NCBI RefSeq assembly: GCF_001730295.1
Contig: NZ_MIKA01000045.1
Span: forward strand, 124,001-188,000
Reading direction: 5' to 3'
Source: Enterococcus plantarum
Lineage (GTDB): Bacteria; Bacillota; Bacilli; Lactobacillales; Enterococcaceae
DNA: 64,000 bases
The notes below the pieces were generated by a model. That model ran no database searches, was not told where the DNA came from, and saw only the letters and a program-made list of their open reading frames with translations. The position numbers and the translations under genes were made by a program. This document shows, piece after piece, positions 26,810 to 34,956 of the stretch; position 1 is the stretch's first letter, and the number at the start of each line of letters is the position of its first letter.

Positions 26810-27802
26810 ATGACAGAGCTAAAAAAGAAAGAATATTATTTTGGAGGGATTAGTGTGAAAAAACTAGGAATTGTGCTATTTTCTTTATTATTAATCCTGC
26901 TATTTAAAGTCAATGACTCAGAAGCAGCTAGCTTGGGTAATCACTCACAATGGATGAATGCAATACGGGATGATACTGAAATATCGCGTCTTTCCATACC
27001 TGGAAGTCATGATAGCGGGACGTTCAAATTAAGAGACCCTATCAAGCAAGTCTGGGGAATGACCCAAGATCGAGATTTCGAAGATCAGTTCAGTTATGGC
27101 GTCAGGTTTTTTGATATCCGTGTTCGAGCAGTAAAAAATGATCAGCTAGTCCTTCATCACGGAAGTATATTTCTGTATGCATCACTATGGGAGTTTATAA
27201 ATAGTGCTAATACGTTTTTAAAAAATAATCCATCTGAAACGATTATAATGTCTTTGAAAACGGAGTATGAAGCCATGCCAGGTGTTACAAAAAGTGTAGA
27301 AGAAATATTCAGAGATACTTATTACGACAATAACTTTTACAAAGGAAATTCTTTGTACCCTAAATTAGAAGATGTAAGAGGCAAAATTGTATTGATGAAC
27401 AGGATGTCTGGTAGGATAGATTTTTCTGGTATACCGTATATAAGATGGGATGACAATAAGACTTTTAGCAAGTGGATAGGCAGTCGGGCTATAAATGTTC
27501 AAGATCAATATAATGTGAGCTATTACCCTAAAAAAGAGGCAATTGAAGAGTTCCTTCGTTATACAAATAATAATGCCGATGATGGTAGTTATTTTATCAA
27601 CTTTGTCAGTTTAAGTAGTGGCGGAACAATGTGGAGTAGCCCATATTACTACGCAGGTTATTTAAATCCTTCTACGGCACAATATATAAACTCAAATAGT
27701 TCACAAAGAGCTGGTTGGGTTATTATGGATTATGCAGGAAAAGAATGGGGACCAAGGTTGTATGAGTCTGTCATTAAAACGAATAATAGATTCACGAAAT
27801 AA
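26810..27802 (+). CDS. Secreted phosphatidylinositol-specific phospholipase C
   Basis: A 330-residue PI-PLC X-domain protein. The catalytic pocket is clear: LSIPGSHDSGTFK with His67 and Asp68, RFFDIRVR with the substrate Arg, and LVLHHGSIF with the second His. A hydrophobic signal segment KLGIVLFSLLLILLF ends at about residue 40. Length matches Listeria and Bacillus PI-PLC (~300). These enzymes cleave PI or GPI anchors outside the cell. ATG 26810 has AAGGAG; GTG 26855 is an equally good start (GGAGG 7 nt upstream) and would give a classic signal peptide. It stands alone. Confidence 0.85.
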   Translation: MTELKKKEYYFGGISVKKLGIVLFSLLLILLFKVNDSEAASLGNHSQWMNAIRDDTEISRLSIPGSHDSGTFKLRDPIKQVWGMTQDRDFEDQFSYGVRFFDIRVRAVKNDQLVLHHGSIFLYASLWEFINSANTFLKNNPSETIIMSLKTEYEAMPGVTKSVEEIFRDTYYDNNFYKGNSLYPKLEDVRGKIVLMNRMSGRIDFSGIPYIRWDDNKTFSKWIGSRAINVQDQYNVSYYPKKEAIEEFLRYTNNNADDGSYFINFVSLSSGGTMWSSPYYYAGYLNPSTAQYINSNSSQRAGWVIMDYAGKEWGPRLYESVIKTNNRFTK

Positions 27803-27921
27803 AACTAAAAAAACTTTTAATGGAGAGTAAGTTGGGTAACTATTACTAAGGGGTTCGCTTTATTTATTTAGTAGAGTTTACATTATTGTAAGTCTGCTTT
27901 AGCATGTTATATTCATCAGTA

Positions 27922-28076
27922 ATGGGGGATAAAGCAAGAGAAAAAATCGGGAAAATAAAATCTGCTTAAAAGTTTTAGAATAACTTGAAAAAGAAGAATT
28001 TACTGAATCCCAAGTAGTCATCGAAGAAATAGAAAAGCATTTCAAAAAGACGATAAATGAAGAAAATTTTTATTGA
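27922..28076 (+). pseudogene. Decayed small gene
   Basis: ATG 27922 opens MGDKAREKIGKIKSA then stops. In another frame the signal resumes after an in-frame stop with LEKEEFTESQVVIEEIEKHF and ends at 28076 just before a hairpin. Together these look like one small helical protein broken by a frameshift and a stop. Family unknown. It is the main content of the 27803-28350 gap. Confidence 0.35.
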
Positions 28077-28100
28077 TAGCCAAATTTTATTGGCTATCAA
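28073..28100 (+). terminator. Terminator after the decayed small gene
   Basis: TTGATAGCCAA and TTGGCTATCAA are perfectly complementary with a 6-nt loop, followed by TTTATTTATT. Confidence 0.6.
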
Positions 28101-28356
28101 TTTATTTATTCTCATTGTTTCAACGTCTATTTTTCTATTTAATTTTTACCTATTTTCCAGTTTGTTCTGAACTGAAAATGGATTTGGAGCTCATCCTTTA
28201 TTTTTATAACATATGATTTCGCAAGATTAATTGTAACAGTGCTTTTTTCATTCATTATGATTATAATCTAAACGTGGTATAAGTATAAAGCGTAAGCATA
28301 GATGATTTTGAAGAAAGGTAAAAAAGAATAATTAAATATATGGAGGAATTGTGGAT

Positions 28357-29037
28357 ATGGCAGAAAATATTTATACAGATATTATGGGAGGACTTATATT
28401 AGCAGCACTTTTGGTAATTATTACGTTATTAATCCTATATTGCTATGTTTTCTATAAATTTAAAAAAGAAAGTAAGACAGTAACTGCAAAAAAATTTATT
28501 ATAAGTTTTTTTGAAAAAAACATATTAGAAAAGCTAGAGATGAATATGTTTGATAATGATGTATACGAAGGAGAAAATGCTAGTCCTCCATCTGGAGGTA
28601 ATATAGAAGAAATTGCTAATTCTTTTTCTGAAGATACCGCAGAAGGAAACACTGACTCTATATTTATAGAAGAAATTCATTCAGCCAGAGAATCAGATGT
28701 GCTAGGTTCTAAAGTGTTGAAAAGACAGAGTAGGAATTATGGCAAAGATGAAACGTTTAGTATTAGAACGTGGTATGGAATAAATTATAGCAAACTTATC
28801 AAAGAAGGTTATAATTATATATGTTTTATTGTTAAAGAAGAAAATGAAAGAGTTTATTTAAAAGTAGACGATATATTAACTATTATAGATAATAATATTT
28901 TACCAGAAGAAAGAGAAAAGTATATAAAAAGAAATTCATTTGACACCTATTTGATGAAATCTTTAAAAGATGAAAAATGGTACATAACTAGAATGGGTGT
29001 ACATTTTGAAAAACCAATTGAAATTGATACAATATAA
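28357..29037 (+). CDS. Single-pass membrane protein of unknown function
   Basis: A 226-residue protein with one N-terminal helix (ILAALLVIITLLILYCYVFY, ~10-30). The rest is soluble: a low-complexity acidic stretch (~60-110), then a compact C-terminal part containing SIRTWYGINYSKLIKEGYNY and IDNNILPEEREKYIKR. I do not recognise the family. ATG 28357 and GTG 28351 share the GGAGG site; ATG gives better spacing. The codons are more A/T-rich than in flanking housekeeping genes. It is followed 54 bp later by another small membrane protein, probably in one transcript. Confidence 0.6.
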   Translation: MAENIYTDIMGGLILAALLVIITLLILYCYVFYKFKKESKTVTAKKFIISFFEKNILEKLEMNMFDNDVYEGENASPPSGGNIEEIANSFSEDTAEGNTDSIFIEEIHSARESDVLGSKVLKRQSRNYGKDETFSIRTWYGINYSKLIKEGYNYICFIVKEENERVYLKVDDILTIIDNNILPEEREKYIKRNSFDTYLMKSLKDEKWYITRMGVHFEKPIEIDTI

Positions 29038-29091
29038 ATCAGTAATCTTTTGGAGTTGCCTTTAGAGGAATTAATTAGAGAGGACGATGAT

Positions 29092-29514
29092 ATGGTAAAA
29101 AAAATAACCGAGGTTTCCCGACTAAGAAAAAAGCAAACAAAAATTATTAAACTATTGTTGCTTATATTTGTTCCCCTGATATTATTCTTATCCTTTGTTA
29201 TCTGGAAAGAAAATAAATCAATTGATGTAGGCTATTCACAAATTGAATCGGCTACGTTATCAGATGACAAAATGGTATCAGTGACCATTAAAGGGAACAG
29301 ATTCTACAACTACAAAGGATATATGTCGGATTTCGACGATCAAATAGGTGAGGTCCAGATAGAATTAATACAAGGACTAGGACTATTTAGTGGTAAAAAA
29401 CAAAACATTGAAATACCTATAGACTTTGATATTAACTTGAGCAAGATAAAGAATGTTGTAATAGTTAATGACGATGGGGAAAAGGTGTTTAAAGTAAAAA
29501 AAGAAGAACACTAG
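29092..29514 (+). CDS. Small membrane-anchored protein of unknown function
   Basis: A 140-residue protein. A basic N-terminus (VSRLRKKQTKIIK) precedes one membrane helix (LLLLIFVPLILFLSFVIW), so the ~100-residue remainder is outside; it is beta-rich (MVSVTIKGNRFYNYKGY). I do not recognise a family. ATG 29092 was chosen over TTG 29050 because a purine-rich AGAGAGG precedes it and the charged N-terminus follows. It appears co-transcribed with the preceding gene and its stop codon lies inside a terminator hairpin. Confidence 0.6.
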   Translation: MVKKITEVSRLRKKQTKIIKLLLLIFVPLILFLSFVIWKENKSIDVGYSQIESATLSDDKMVSVTIKGNRFYNYKGYMSDFDDQIGEVQIELIQGLGLFSGKKQNIEIPIDFDINLSKIKNVVIVNDDGEKVFKVKKEEH

Positions 29515-29528
29515 ATGTTCTTCTTTTT
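29498..29528 (+). terminator. Terminator overlapping the gene end
   Basis: AAAAAGAAGAACA and TGTTCTTCTTTTT are perfectly complementary with a 5-nt loop holding the stop codon. The rest of the gap to 29834 shows nothing of note. Confidence 0.7.
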
Positions 29529-29834
29529 CTCTTGTTTATTTACTTATTCGTTCATTTACTTTGATGTTTCCATCTACCATTTTATAACAGAATAAATACC
29601 TTGAAATTCTAAACTAGTGGCTCTTCTTTTATCTACCGTTGTAGAGGTATACTCTGTCTATTAGTATAAGGATTGTAGTCGTAGTAACTGTTTCTATTAA
29701 TAGCTTTTGTAGACGAAGGAACATTTGTTGCTAATCAGATTCATTTTCAATAGCGTTTACTTTTTGAATGAATCCAAATAACTGTAAGAAAAGGTTCGAA
29801 GATAGATCGAGGAATCAAAAAGGAGTTGGAAAAA

Positions 29835-30662
29835 ATGACAAATTTCAATAAAACAATGTTAGCTATTCCCTATATTAGAAGTAATTTTTTAGGAGATGAA
29901 TTATCAGAAAAAATGCTGTATTCCCTAAATGTAAAAGAAGAAGCTGCCAATTTAACTAACAACATTAATGAAGCAAATGGTGGCATGTTTACAAGAGGAG
30001 TTGAGGTAAGGAGTTTATATTTTGAAACTATTTTGAATAACTATTCCAAATATTTCGAGCAATTAGTGGTTTTAGGTATTGGACTAGATACTAAGTATGA
30101 TAAGTTAGAATGCCTTGCCGACAAAGATAGTTATGGAATTGATATTGCTAAAAAAGATATAGAATGGATTCATAGTCAATCGGGATATAAAACAAAGGTA
30201 TCATTAATAGAAGGGGATATAAATCATATAGAAAATGTAATGGAAAAATTAAAGGCACAAGGCTTTGATACGACTAAAAGAACCTTTATTATTTGGGAGG
30301 GCGGAACATATTACTTAAATCCTTCACAAGTATTCAAAGTTCTAAGTTTTTTTCGAAATCAAATGAATTTAGTTGGTGTGACAGTTGATCTGATAAACAA
30401 TGAAGTTATTGAAGATAGAGAACACCCAAATTTTAACATGATTAATAAAGTGCTAGATATATTGAAAAACAGTGGGAACCAATGGAAAGGTTTCTTTGAT
30501 AAACAAGAAATGACACACTTTCTTAAGGATAGTTTAAAGTATAGAGTATGTGAAATTTTAGAATATGAGAAAGTAGAACAAGAATTATATCCTAAACATA
30601 CATGTGTTATGATGGAAAATTTAATGTACTTTGTTGTTGCAACGAATCTCAAAAAAAGATAG
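29835..30662 (+). CDS. Class I SAM methyltransferase, leucine-carboxyl-methyltransferase type
   Basis: A 275-residue methyltransferase of the LCM/TcmP type. SAM-site motifs are VVLGIGLDTKYDKL (motif I), YGIDIAKKDI (acidic loop), and FIIWEGGTYYLNPSQV (the EGxxxYL motif of this family). The N-terminal FNKTMLAIPYIRSN segment and TRGVEVRSLYFET are typical. These enzymes methylate carboxyl or hydroxyl groups of small molecules. ATG 29835 has AGGAG 9 nt upstream. The gene is isolated, with no biosynthetic neighbour, so the substrate is open. Confidence 0.8.
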   Translation: MTNFNKTMLAIPYIRSNFLGDELSEKMLYSLNVKEEAANLTNNINEANGGMFTRGVEVRSLYFETILNNYSKYFEQLVVLGIGLDTKYDKLECLADKDSYGIDIAKKDIEWIHSQSGYKTKVSLIEGDINHIENVMEKLKAQGFDTTKRTFIIWEGGTYYLNPSQVFKVLSFFRNQMNLVGVTVDLINNEVIEDREHPNFNMINKVLDILKNSGNQWKGFFDKQEMTHFLKDSLKYRVCEILEYEKVEQELYPKHTCVMMENLMYFVVATNLKKR

Positions 30663-31019
30663 AAAGATTAGGAGTGGAAAAGAACACAAAGAATGCTTGA
30701 TAGTTACGAGAAGAAGGGATCTTAGAAGGAATTAACTAGTGTTGTTATTGAAAACTAAAATAAATGCTACTTATTTAAACTACTAAACTTTTGTTCAAGG
30801 TAGGACTTATAAAGCTTAGGATAATTACGATTTAGCTGGAAAAACGTTACAGACTTTTGTAAAAATAGAGTATAGTCAAATTTGAATCTACCTGTAGCTG
30901 AATCTAGTAGTTTTCAATGCTAATTTTGAATGTAAATCAATTTTAGACTACAATTGATGTAGGACTATTGTTTGATTTTAAAAGCACTAAAAGAGCTTAG
31001 GACATAAGTCCTAACGAAA

Positions 31020-31314
31020 AATCTAGATGAGGCTGGGACAGAAGCGTTTAATCTCGAGAACCACGTAGGTACTGTGCAACATCAACTCATACTTCGTTGT
31101 GTTTTACAGCAATAAGAAGGAATTCACGAAAATTGTTTCTCAAATTTTTGTGAATTTCAGCTTATTTCCGAAGCCTTCAAATCTTAGTGCTTTAGCACTT
31201 AGAATTTGATGTGATCGAAGCGAAGCGTAGTGATTGCTTCTGCTCCCGCCGTTTATTCGTATATGGGGTGTGAAACAAAAGTGATTTTACTTTTGTCCCA
31301 CGCCCATCTAGATT
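31020..31314. repeat. Long composite copy of the dispersed repeat (about 295 bp)
   Basis: It is bounded by a 10-bp inverted repeat AATCTAGATG / CATCTAGATT. The outer parts match the usual repeat (GGGACAGAAGCGTTTAAT, GCTTCTGCTCCCGCCG, GGGTGTGAAACAAAAGT ... ACTTTTGTCCCACGCCC). Inside lies ~150 bp of extra palindromic sequence: GAATTCACGAAAATT / AAATTTTTGTGAATTTC and TCAAATCTTAGTGCT / AGCACTTAGAATTTGA. It is followed by a T-run, so it may act as a terminator. It fills most of the 30663-31573 gap. Confidence 0.6.
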
Positions 31315-31330
31315 ATTTTTTTGTACAAAA

Positions 31331-31391
31331 ATAAGAACACCTTTGCTAAATTAAAGTAACGACACAAATAAACTAGCGAAGTGTTCTTAGG
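31331..31391. repeat. Imperfect inverted repeat
   Basis: AAGAACACCTTTGCTA and TAGCGAAGTGTTCTT form an imperfect 15-16 bp inverted repeat with a 25-nt centre. It could be a terminator or a remnant insertion-sequence end; no transposase sequence is near. Confidence 0.35.
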
Positions 31392-31553
31392 TTTAAAAAT
31401 TATACCACAAAATCAAGTCATTCTTCCCTAAAGAAGGTAAAAGAGATAGAAGTTAACTTTAATGATATGCAACCTAATAAATCAAACGATGATATACATA
31501 ATATTATTACTGAGAATTGGTGCCGTAACTATCCCAAAAAGGATCAAGAATAA
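31377..31553 (+). pseudogene. Fragment of an open frame without a start
   Basis: An open frame of ~58 codons reads FKNYTTKSSHSSLKKVKEI, VNFNDMQPNKSNDDIHNI and ends ENWCRNYPKKDQE. It has no start codon or ribosome binding site at its upstream end, which falls in an inverted repeat. It looks like the C-terminal remnant of a gene of unknown family. Confidence 0.3.
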
Positions 31554-31573
31554 AACATTTTAAGGAGAGCAAC

Positions 31574-31798
31574 ATGAGAATATTTCGAAACTATTATAAG
31601 CTTATTAACAATTTTTATAATGAAAGTTCAAATTTTATTAAGTTATCAATACTTACTGCTACTTTTATAACATCATTGCTAATCAAAGAAATGCTATTTG
31701 AAAATATTGATGGAATATTCGGTTATATTCTAGGATTGACGTCATTCTTGATACTATTTTCTTTATATTCATATTTGTTTTATAAAATTAATCATTAG
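31574..31798 (+). CDS. Small two-helix membrane protein
   Basis: A 74-residue protein with a well-placed AAGGAGAG site. Two hydrophobic stretches (~residues 22-41, LSILTATFITSLLIKEMLF, and ~50-70, YILGLTSFLILFSLYSYLFY) suggest a hairpin in the membrane. No family recognised. It lies between two inverted repeats and a secreted-protein gene; the gap on either side is A/T-rich. The protein-like composition and strong translation signal support a real gene. Confidence 0.5.
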   Translation: MRIFRNYYKLINNFYNESSNFIKLSILTATFITSLLIKEMLFENIDGIFGYILGLTSFLILFSLYSYLFYKINH

Positions 31799-32019
31799 CT
31801 CTTTATAAAAACAAGGTAGTCTGTATCAAAACGATTGGTATAGGGAACCTCAATAATACATAAAATGTTGCTATGACAGTTACCAAATGGCTAAATTCAT
31901 TATAAAATCCATCTTAATACATACTATTTAAATTACAATGAGATTTTTATAATATTCTAAAATATAAATATTGAATTTGTTAATATACTATTATTAATAA
32001 GTATTGGAGAGATAATTTT

Positions 32020-32688
32020 ATGAAAAAGAGAAACTTTATTCTTTGTATTTTGATTTTTTTATTTGTTTTTACGGGAACTAAAGACGCATTTGCAGATACA
32101 GTAAATGGAGAGATATGTGATTCAAATGGAAATCCTCTAATTTACGGAAAAGAGTACTATGTTTGGCATATAGGAGATACGAATATAAAAAGAGGTGGAT
32201 TAACCTTTGAACCTCATCTTAGTTATGATAATTTACTTTTTTCTAATAATTCTAGTGCAGTCGGAACAGCTCAAGTAATAACGGGAAAACCTAACGGAGA
32301 AATAGTACGCGAAGGAGACACTGTTAAAGTAAAGTCAACGAACGGTAACTGGGGAAACGAACGTGAGTGGGCATCTAGGAACTACTTTACGGGGGGCATA
32401 TATAATGATATGATTTTAAAACAATCTGGAGATAATTTGTTTATTGCAGGGAATAATGTAGATGGAAAAGGTCAAATTGGATTTGGTAAGTATGAAGCGG
32501 ATGTTTATTATGGAAATATAGCGGTATATAGCACAAATTTAATAGCTAGAACAGGTAAACAAAATAAACTATGGTTATACATGAATAGAAGTCAATTGTT
32601 AGGTAATAAAATTCCTACAGATCCTGCTGGCTTAAATTTTGTATATAGAACTACAAGAAAAAATTTAGAGTTTAGACCTGTAAATTAA
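32020..32688 (+). CDS. Secreted protein with a Kunitz-inhibitor-like signature
   Basis: A 222-residue protein with a clear signal peptide (residues 1-25, ending AFA). The mature start contains ICDSNGNPLIYGKEYYV (residues 32-48), which fits, from memory, the PROSITE pattern for Kunitz (soybean trypsin inhibitor) proteins: hydrophobic-x-D-x-x-G-N-x-L then Y-x-V. The rest is beta- and glycine-rich with aromatic repeats, in keeping with a beta-trefoil. The usual disulphides are absent (only one Cys in the mature chain). GGAGAG precedes the ATG. No known enterococcal family comes to mind. Confidence 0.6.
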   Translation: MKKRNFILCILIFLFVFTGTKDAFADTVNGEICDSNGNPLIYGKEYYVWHIGDTNIKRGGLTFEPHLSYDNLLFSNNSSAVGTAQVITGKPNGEIVREGDTVKVKSTNGNWGNEREWASRNYFTGGIYNDMILKQSGDNLFIAGNNVDGKGQIGFGKYEADVYYGNIAVYSTNLIARTGKQNKLWLYMNRSQLLGNKIPTDPAGLNFVYRTTRKNLEFRPVN

Positions 32689-32839
32689 CAGTATTCATTT
32701 TTTATTTAGCAATCAAAGAGCGGAAGAGAGAGCTATTTTATAAGTGGTACAACTTTTGTGAAAAACGATTAGTAGCAGCATACATGAGATCCAAAAGGAA
32801 AGAAAATAGTTCTTGATTAAAGGTAAAAGCAGTTCACCT

Positions 32840-32888
32840 AAAACCTTATATGATGTAGGATATATTTATACATCATATAAGGTTTTTG
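32840..32888. terminator. Strong hairpin terminator after the Kunitz-like gene
   Basis: AAAACCTTATATGATGTA and TACATCATATAAGGTTTT form a perfect 18-bp stem with an 11-nt loop and a T-rich tail, so it can act in both directions. The rest of the gap to 33097 is featureless apart from the hairpin at 33013. Confidence 0.75.
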
Positions 32889-33012
32889 AATTTGGAGTGA
32901 TTATTTAAAGTTAAAAGCGAGAGTATTATGCCGTTTCCTGAAGCAAGCGAAAGCCTGTCAGGACTAATTAGAGGATGAGTTACATAAACAACATAGTTAT
33001 ACAATGGAAAGT

Positions 33013-33047
33013 CAAAAAGGAGTTGGCAATCAAACCAGCTCTTTTTG
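33013..33047 (+). terminator. Hairpin near the end of the channel gene
   Basis: AAAAAGGAGTTGG ... CCAGCTCTTTTTG forms an imperfect stem. On the minus strand it would also end the potassium channel transcript. Confidence 0.45.
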
Positions 33048-33097
33048 TGTAAATTCGAAGCAAATAGCCATAGACTATTTTGCTCAATAATTTTGAA

Positions 33098-33442
33098 CTA
33101 ATGAGTATCTTTTCGCTTACTAATTTTTCTCGCTTTTTCTGCAGATGCTAATTTTGATATAAACAACGAAATAATTCCTAGACCAACCGTGACATAAAGC
33201 ATTGTAAAGGCTTTTCCTATCGCAGTTACAGGATACATGTCCCCATAGCCGATGGTTGTCAAAGTAATAAAACTTAAATATAGCGCATCAAATAATGACA
33301 GTGACTCTGCCCAACTATAAAAGATTGTGCCAGATATTAATGTCAAGAAAGTCAAGGCAAATAACGCTCTGAACTCATCATCATCTACGAGTTTAAAAAA
33401 GTCCTTAAAAAGTCTTTTAATAATAAAATAAAGAGAAATCAT
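33098..33442 (-). CDS. Two-TM potassium channel
   Basis: A 114-residue pore protein. Helix 1 (LFALTFLTLISGTIFYSW), a pore loop with the selectivity filter FITLTTIGYGDMYPV (TIGYGD intact), and helix 2 (FTMLYVTVGLGIISLFI). It has no RCK or regulatory domain, so it resembles the shortest KcsA-like channels, acting as a tetramer in the membrane. A GAGGAG site precedes the ATG. A basic tail (EKARKISKRKD) follows helix 2. Monocistronic, on the opposite strand to its neighbours. Confidence 0.85.
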   Translation of the reverse strand: MISLYFIIKRLFKDFFKLVDDDEFRALFALTFLTLISGTIFYSWAESLSLFDALYLSFITLTTIGYGDMYPVTAIGKAFTMLYVTVGLGIISLFISKLASAEKARKISKRKDTH

Positions 33443-33804
33443 TTATTTTCTCCTCTCCTCAATAATCATTTAACACCTAAGATTGAGTATAGTCTTTATT
33501 CATAAAAATAATCAAGAATTTTTTATCTTTCGCATATTTTTATTGGAACTACAGAAGATGATTTTGCTTGTATGTGAGAAGAAATTTGGGTTGGTTCTTT
33601 GTAATGAAAGAACGAGAAGACTCCGTTTAGACAGTTGATTGACACGGTGTATAATTTGTTTTAAGGATGATAGACGTAGCAAATACTTGGTATATTGACT
33701 CTGATTACTTATTTTATTAGAGTGATACTGTTATAATGATTGTAGTCTACATGTGATAGAAGTATAAATTTACTAAATAATGAAACGAAGATAATTTTTG
33801 TAGA

Positions 33805-34038
33805 ATGTTCAATTCCGCTCTAAATATTTTTGAATTAGATGTATCGAATCAAGAAAAAGCCAAACGGATATTGGCAAAATCGCAAGTATTTGGTGGTATG
33901 GGCTCATGGAATGATTCTCCAGGTTACAAGGCTTACAAATTAGGGATAAAAAAGGAATACGAAAAAGTTACAGAAGAGCTGTTTAATCAGCAATCTATTC
34001 TTCATAAAAAGATTAATGGTGCCAAAAATGATCAGTAG
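33805..34038 (+). pseudogene. Remnant of a small gene
   Basis: An open frame of 77 codons (SNQEKAKRILAKSQVFGGMG and WNDSPGYKAYKLGIKKEYE near the middle) without a plausible ribosome binding site. The frame has no stop for only seven codons before it. Frameshifted continuations follow (GGEASSWNPSKALEKREKEN, then a hydrophobic KIDSIAIGICLGVVLGVMF segment at ~34135-34200). The whole stretch reads as one or two broken small membrane-peptide genes. Confidence 0.35.
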
Positions 34039-34430
34039 GAGGAGAAGCCAGCTCGTGGAATCCATCTAAAGCTTTAGAAAAACGTGAAAAAGAAAATCCC
34101 CAAATATAAGGCAGTCACCGAAGAATGAGAAAAGATTGATTCTATAGCTATAGGTATTTGCTTAGGTGTAGTACTTGGTGTAATGTTCGTTGATTTCGTA
34201 AAAAATATGGTGAACTTGCTTGTGAAAAAAAAGACCTACCTTTAGGTGAAGGTAGGAAAAGGAGTTGAAAAATGAAAAAGTGTTTTGTTAGGGTGTTTGT
34301 TTGGTATAAGCAAATAGTACCTTAGATTAATGAATAAAATATGAATAAAAATCATCATTTTCATTATTAATTTAGAGCGTGTCTATAATTGGAAAAGAAA
34401 AATGTAGACAAACTAACATTCATGGCTAGA

Positions 34431-34514
34431 CTAATAAACATGAGAGTGTTTACGGTATTGTTTAACCATAATTGGAATAGCGATAGCAGCAAGTATAACG
34501 AATGTTTTTTTCAT
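34431..34514 (-). CDS. 27-residue membrane peptide behind a tRNA-like leader
   Basis: A short ORF with AAAGGAA before the ATG. The product is MKKTFVILAAIAIPIMVKQY then RKHSHVY: a single hydrophobic helix with positive ends. It lies 50 nt after a tRNA-like structure on the same strand, so the two are probably one transcript. No family recognised. The signal for translation and the clean peptide make it a real candidate; function unknown. Confidence 0.5.
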   Translation of the reverse strand: MKKTFVILAAIAIPIMVKQYRKHSHVY

Positions 34515-34563
34515 AAAATCATTCCTTTCTAAAGTATTTATTTTATTTCAAGTGCCAAAGCAC

Positions 34564-34646
34564 AACGTGGACGGTAGGATTCGAACCTACACCTCGATGA
34601 TAGAGAACAAACAACCGTTTAGACTCTAGGAGTTAAACACCACGTT
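34564..34646 (-). other. tRNA-like structure (degenerate tRNA or mimic)
   Basis: On the minus strand an outer 7-bp stem AACGTGG / CCACGTT encloses an 8-9 bp hairpin (34617-34638) and a textbook T-arm GTAGG-TTCGAAT-CCTAC (34574-34590). The middle arm is poor, no convincing anticodon loop is present, three unpaired bases separate T-stem and acceptor, and no CCA follows. It is therefore not a normal tRNA; it is either a decayed one or a tRNA-shaped leader of the peptide gene. Confidence 0.4.
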
Positions 34647-34669
34647 CACCCACATGAATTAAGATTAAG

Positions 34670-34693
34670 GAAAGAGGTAAATGAGCCTCTTTC
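34670..34693. other. Hairpin upstream of the tRNA-like region
   Basis: GAAAGAGG and CCTCTTTC form an 8-bp stem with an 8-nt loop. It separates the tRNA-like region from upstream short frames on the same strand. It could be a terminator only if a T-run followed, which it does not. Confidence 0.3.
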
Positions 34694-34956
34694 ACTCAAA
34701 AGTTTGGGACAAGTTTCTTACTTTCTTTGTAGAACATATAAACGAATCTGAGGTATCTAATTGTTTCAAAAGCAATGATCATCTCCTTTGTTTATCTATA
34801 TACAGAATACCGTTTAAACCTTAAATCAAGCCTAAAAAAGTAAGAAGTAAGTATGAAGAATGATTAACTAAGTGATAAGAATCGTAGCTCCTAAAATAGA
34901 CTAATAATAGAAGTAAAGAAATGTAAAATTTAAAATGAAGGATAGGTGTAAAGAGT

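Noticed and set aside
31331-31391. Insertion sequence with terminal inverted repeats
   Set aside because: Only a 15-16 bp imperfect inverted repeat is present with a 25-nt centre and no transposase fragment or target duplication.
34564-34646. Functional tRNA gene on the minus strand
   Set aside because: The T-arm is good but the anticodon arm, the D-loop GG and the CCA end are missing, so it is reported only as tRNA-like.
34692-34782. Two short frames on the minus strand (28 and 27 codons) near an AAAGGAG site
   Set aside because: One starts directly at the ribosome site with no spacing and the other needs TTG; neither has a convincing product.
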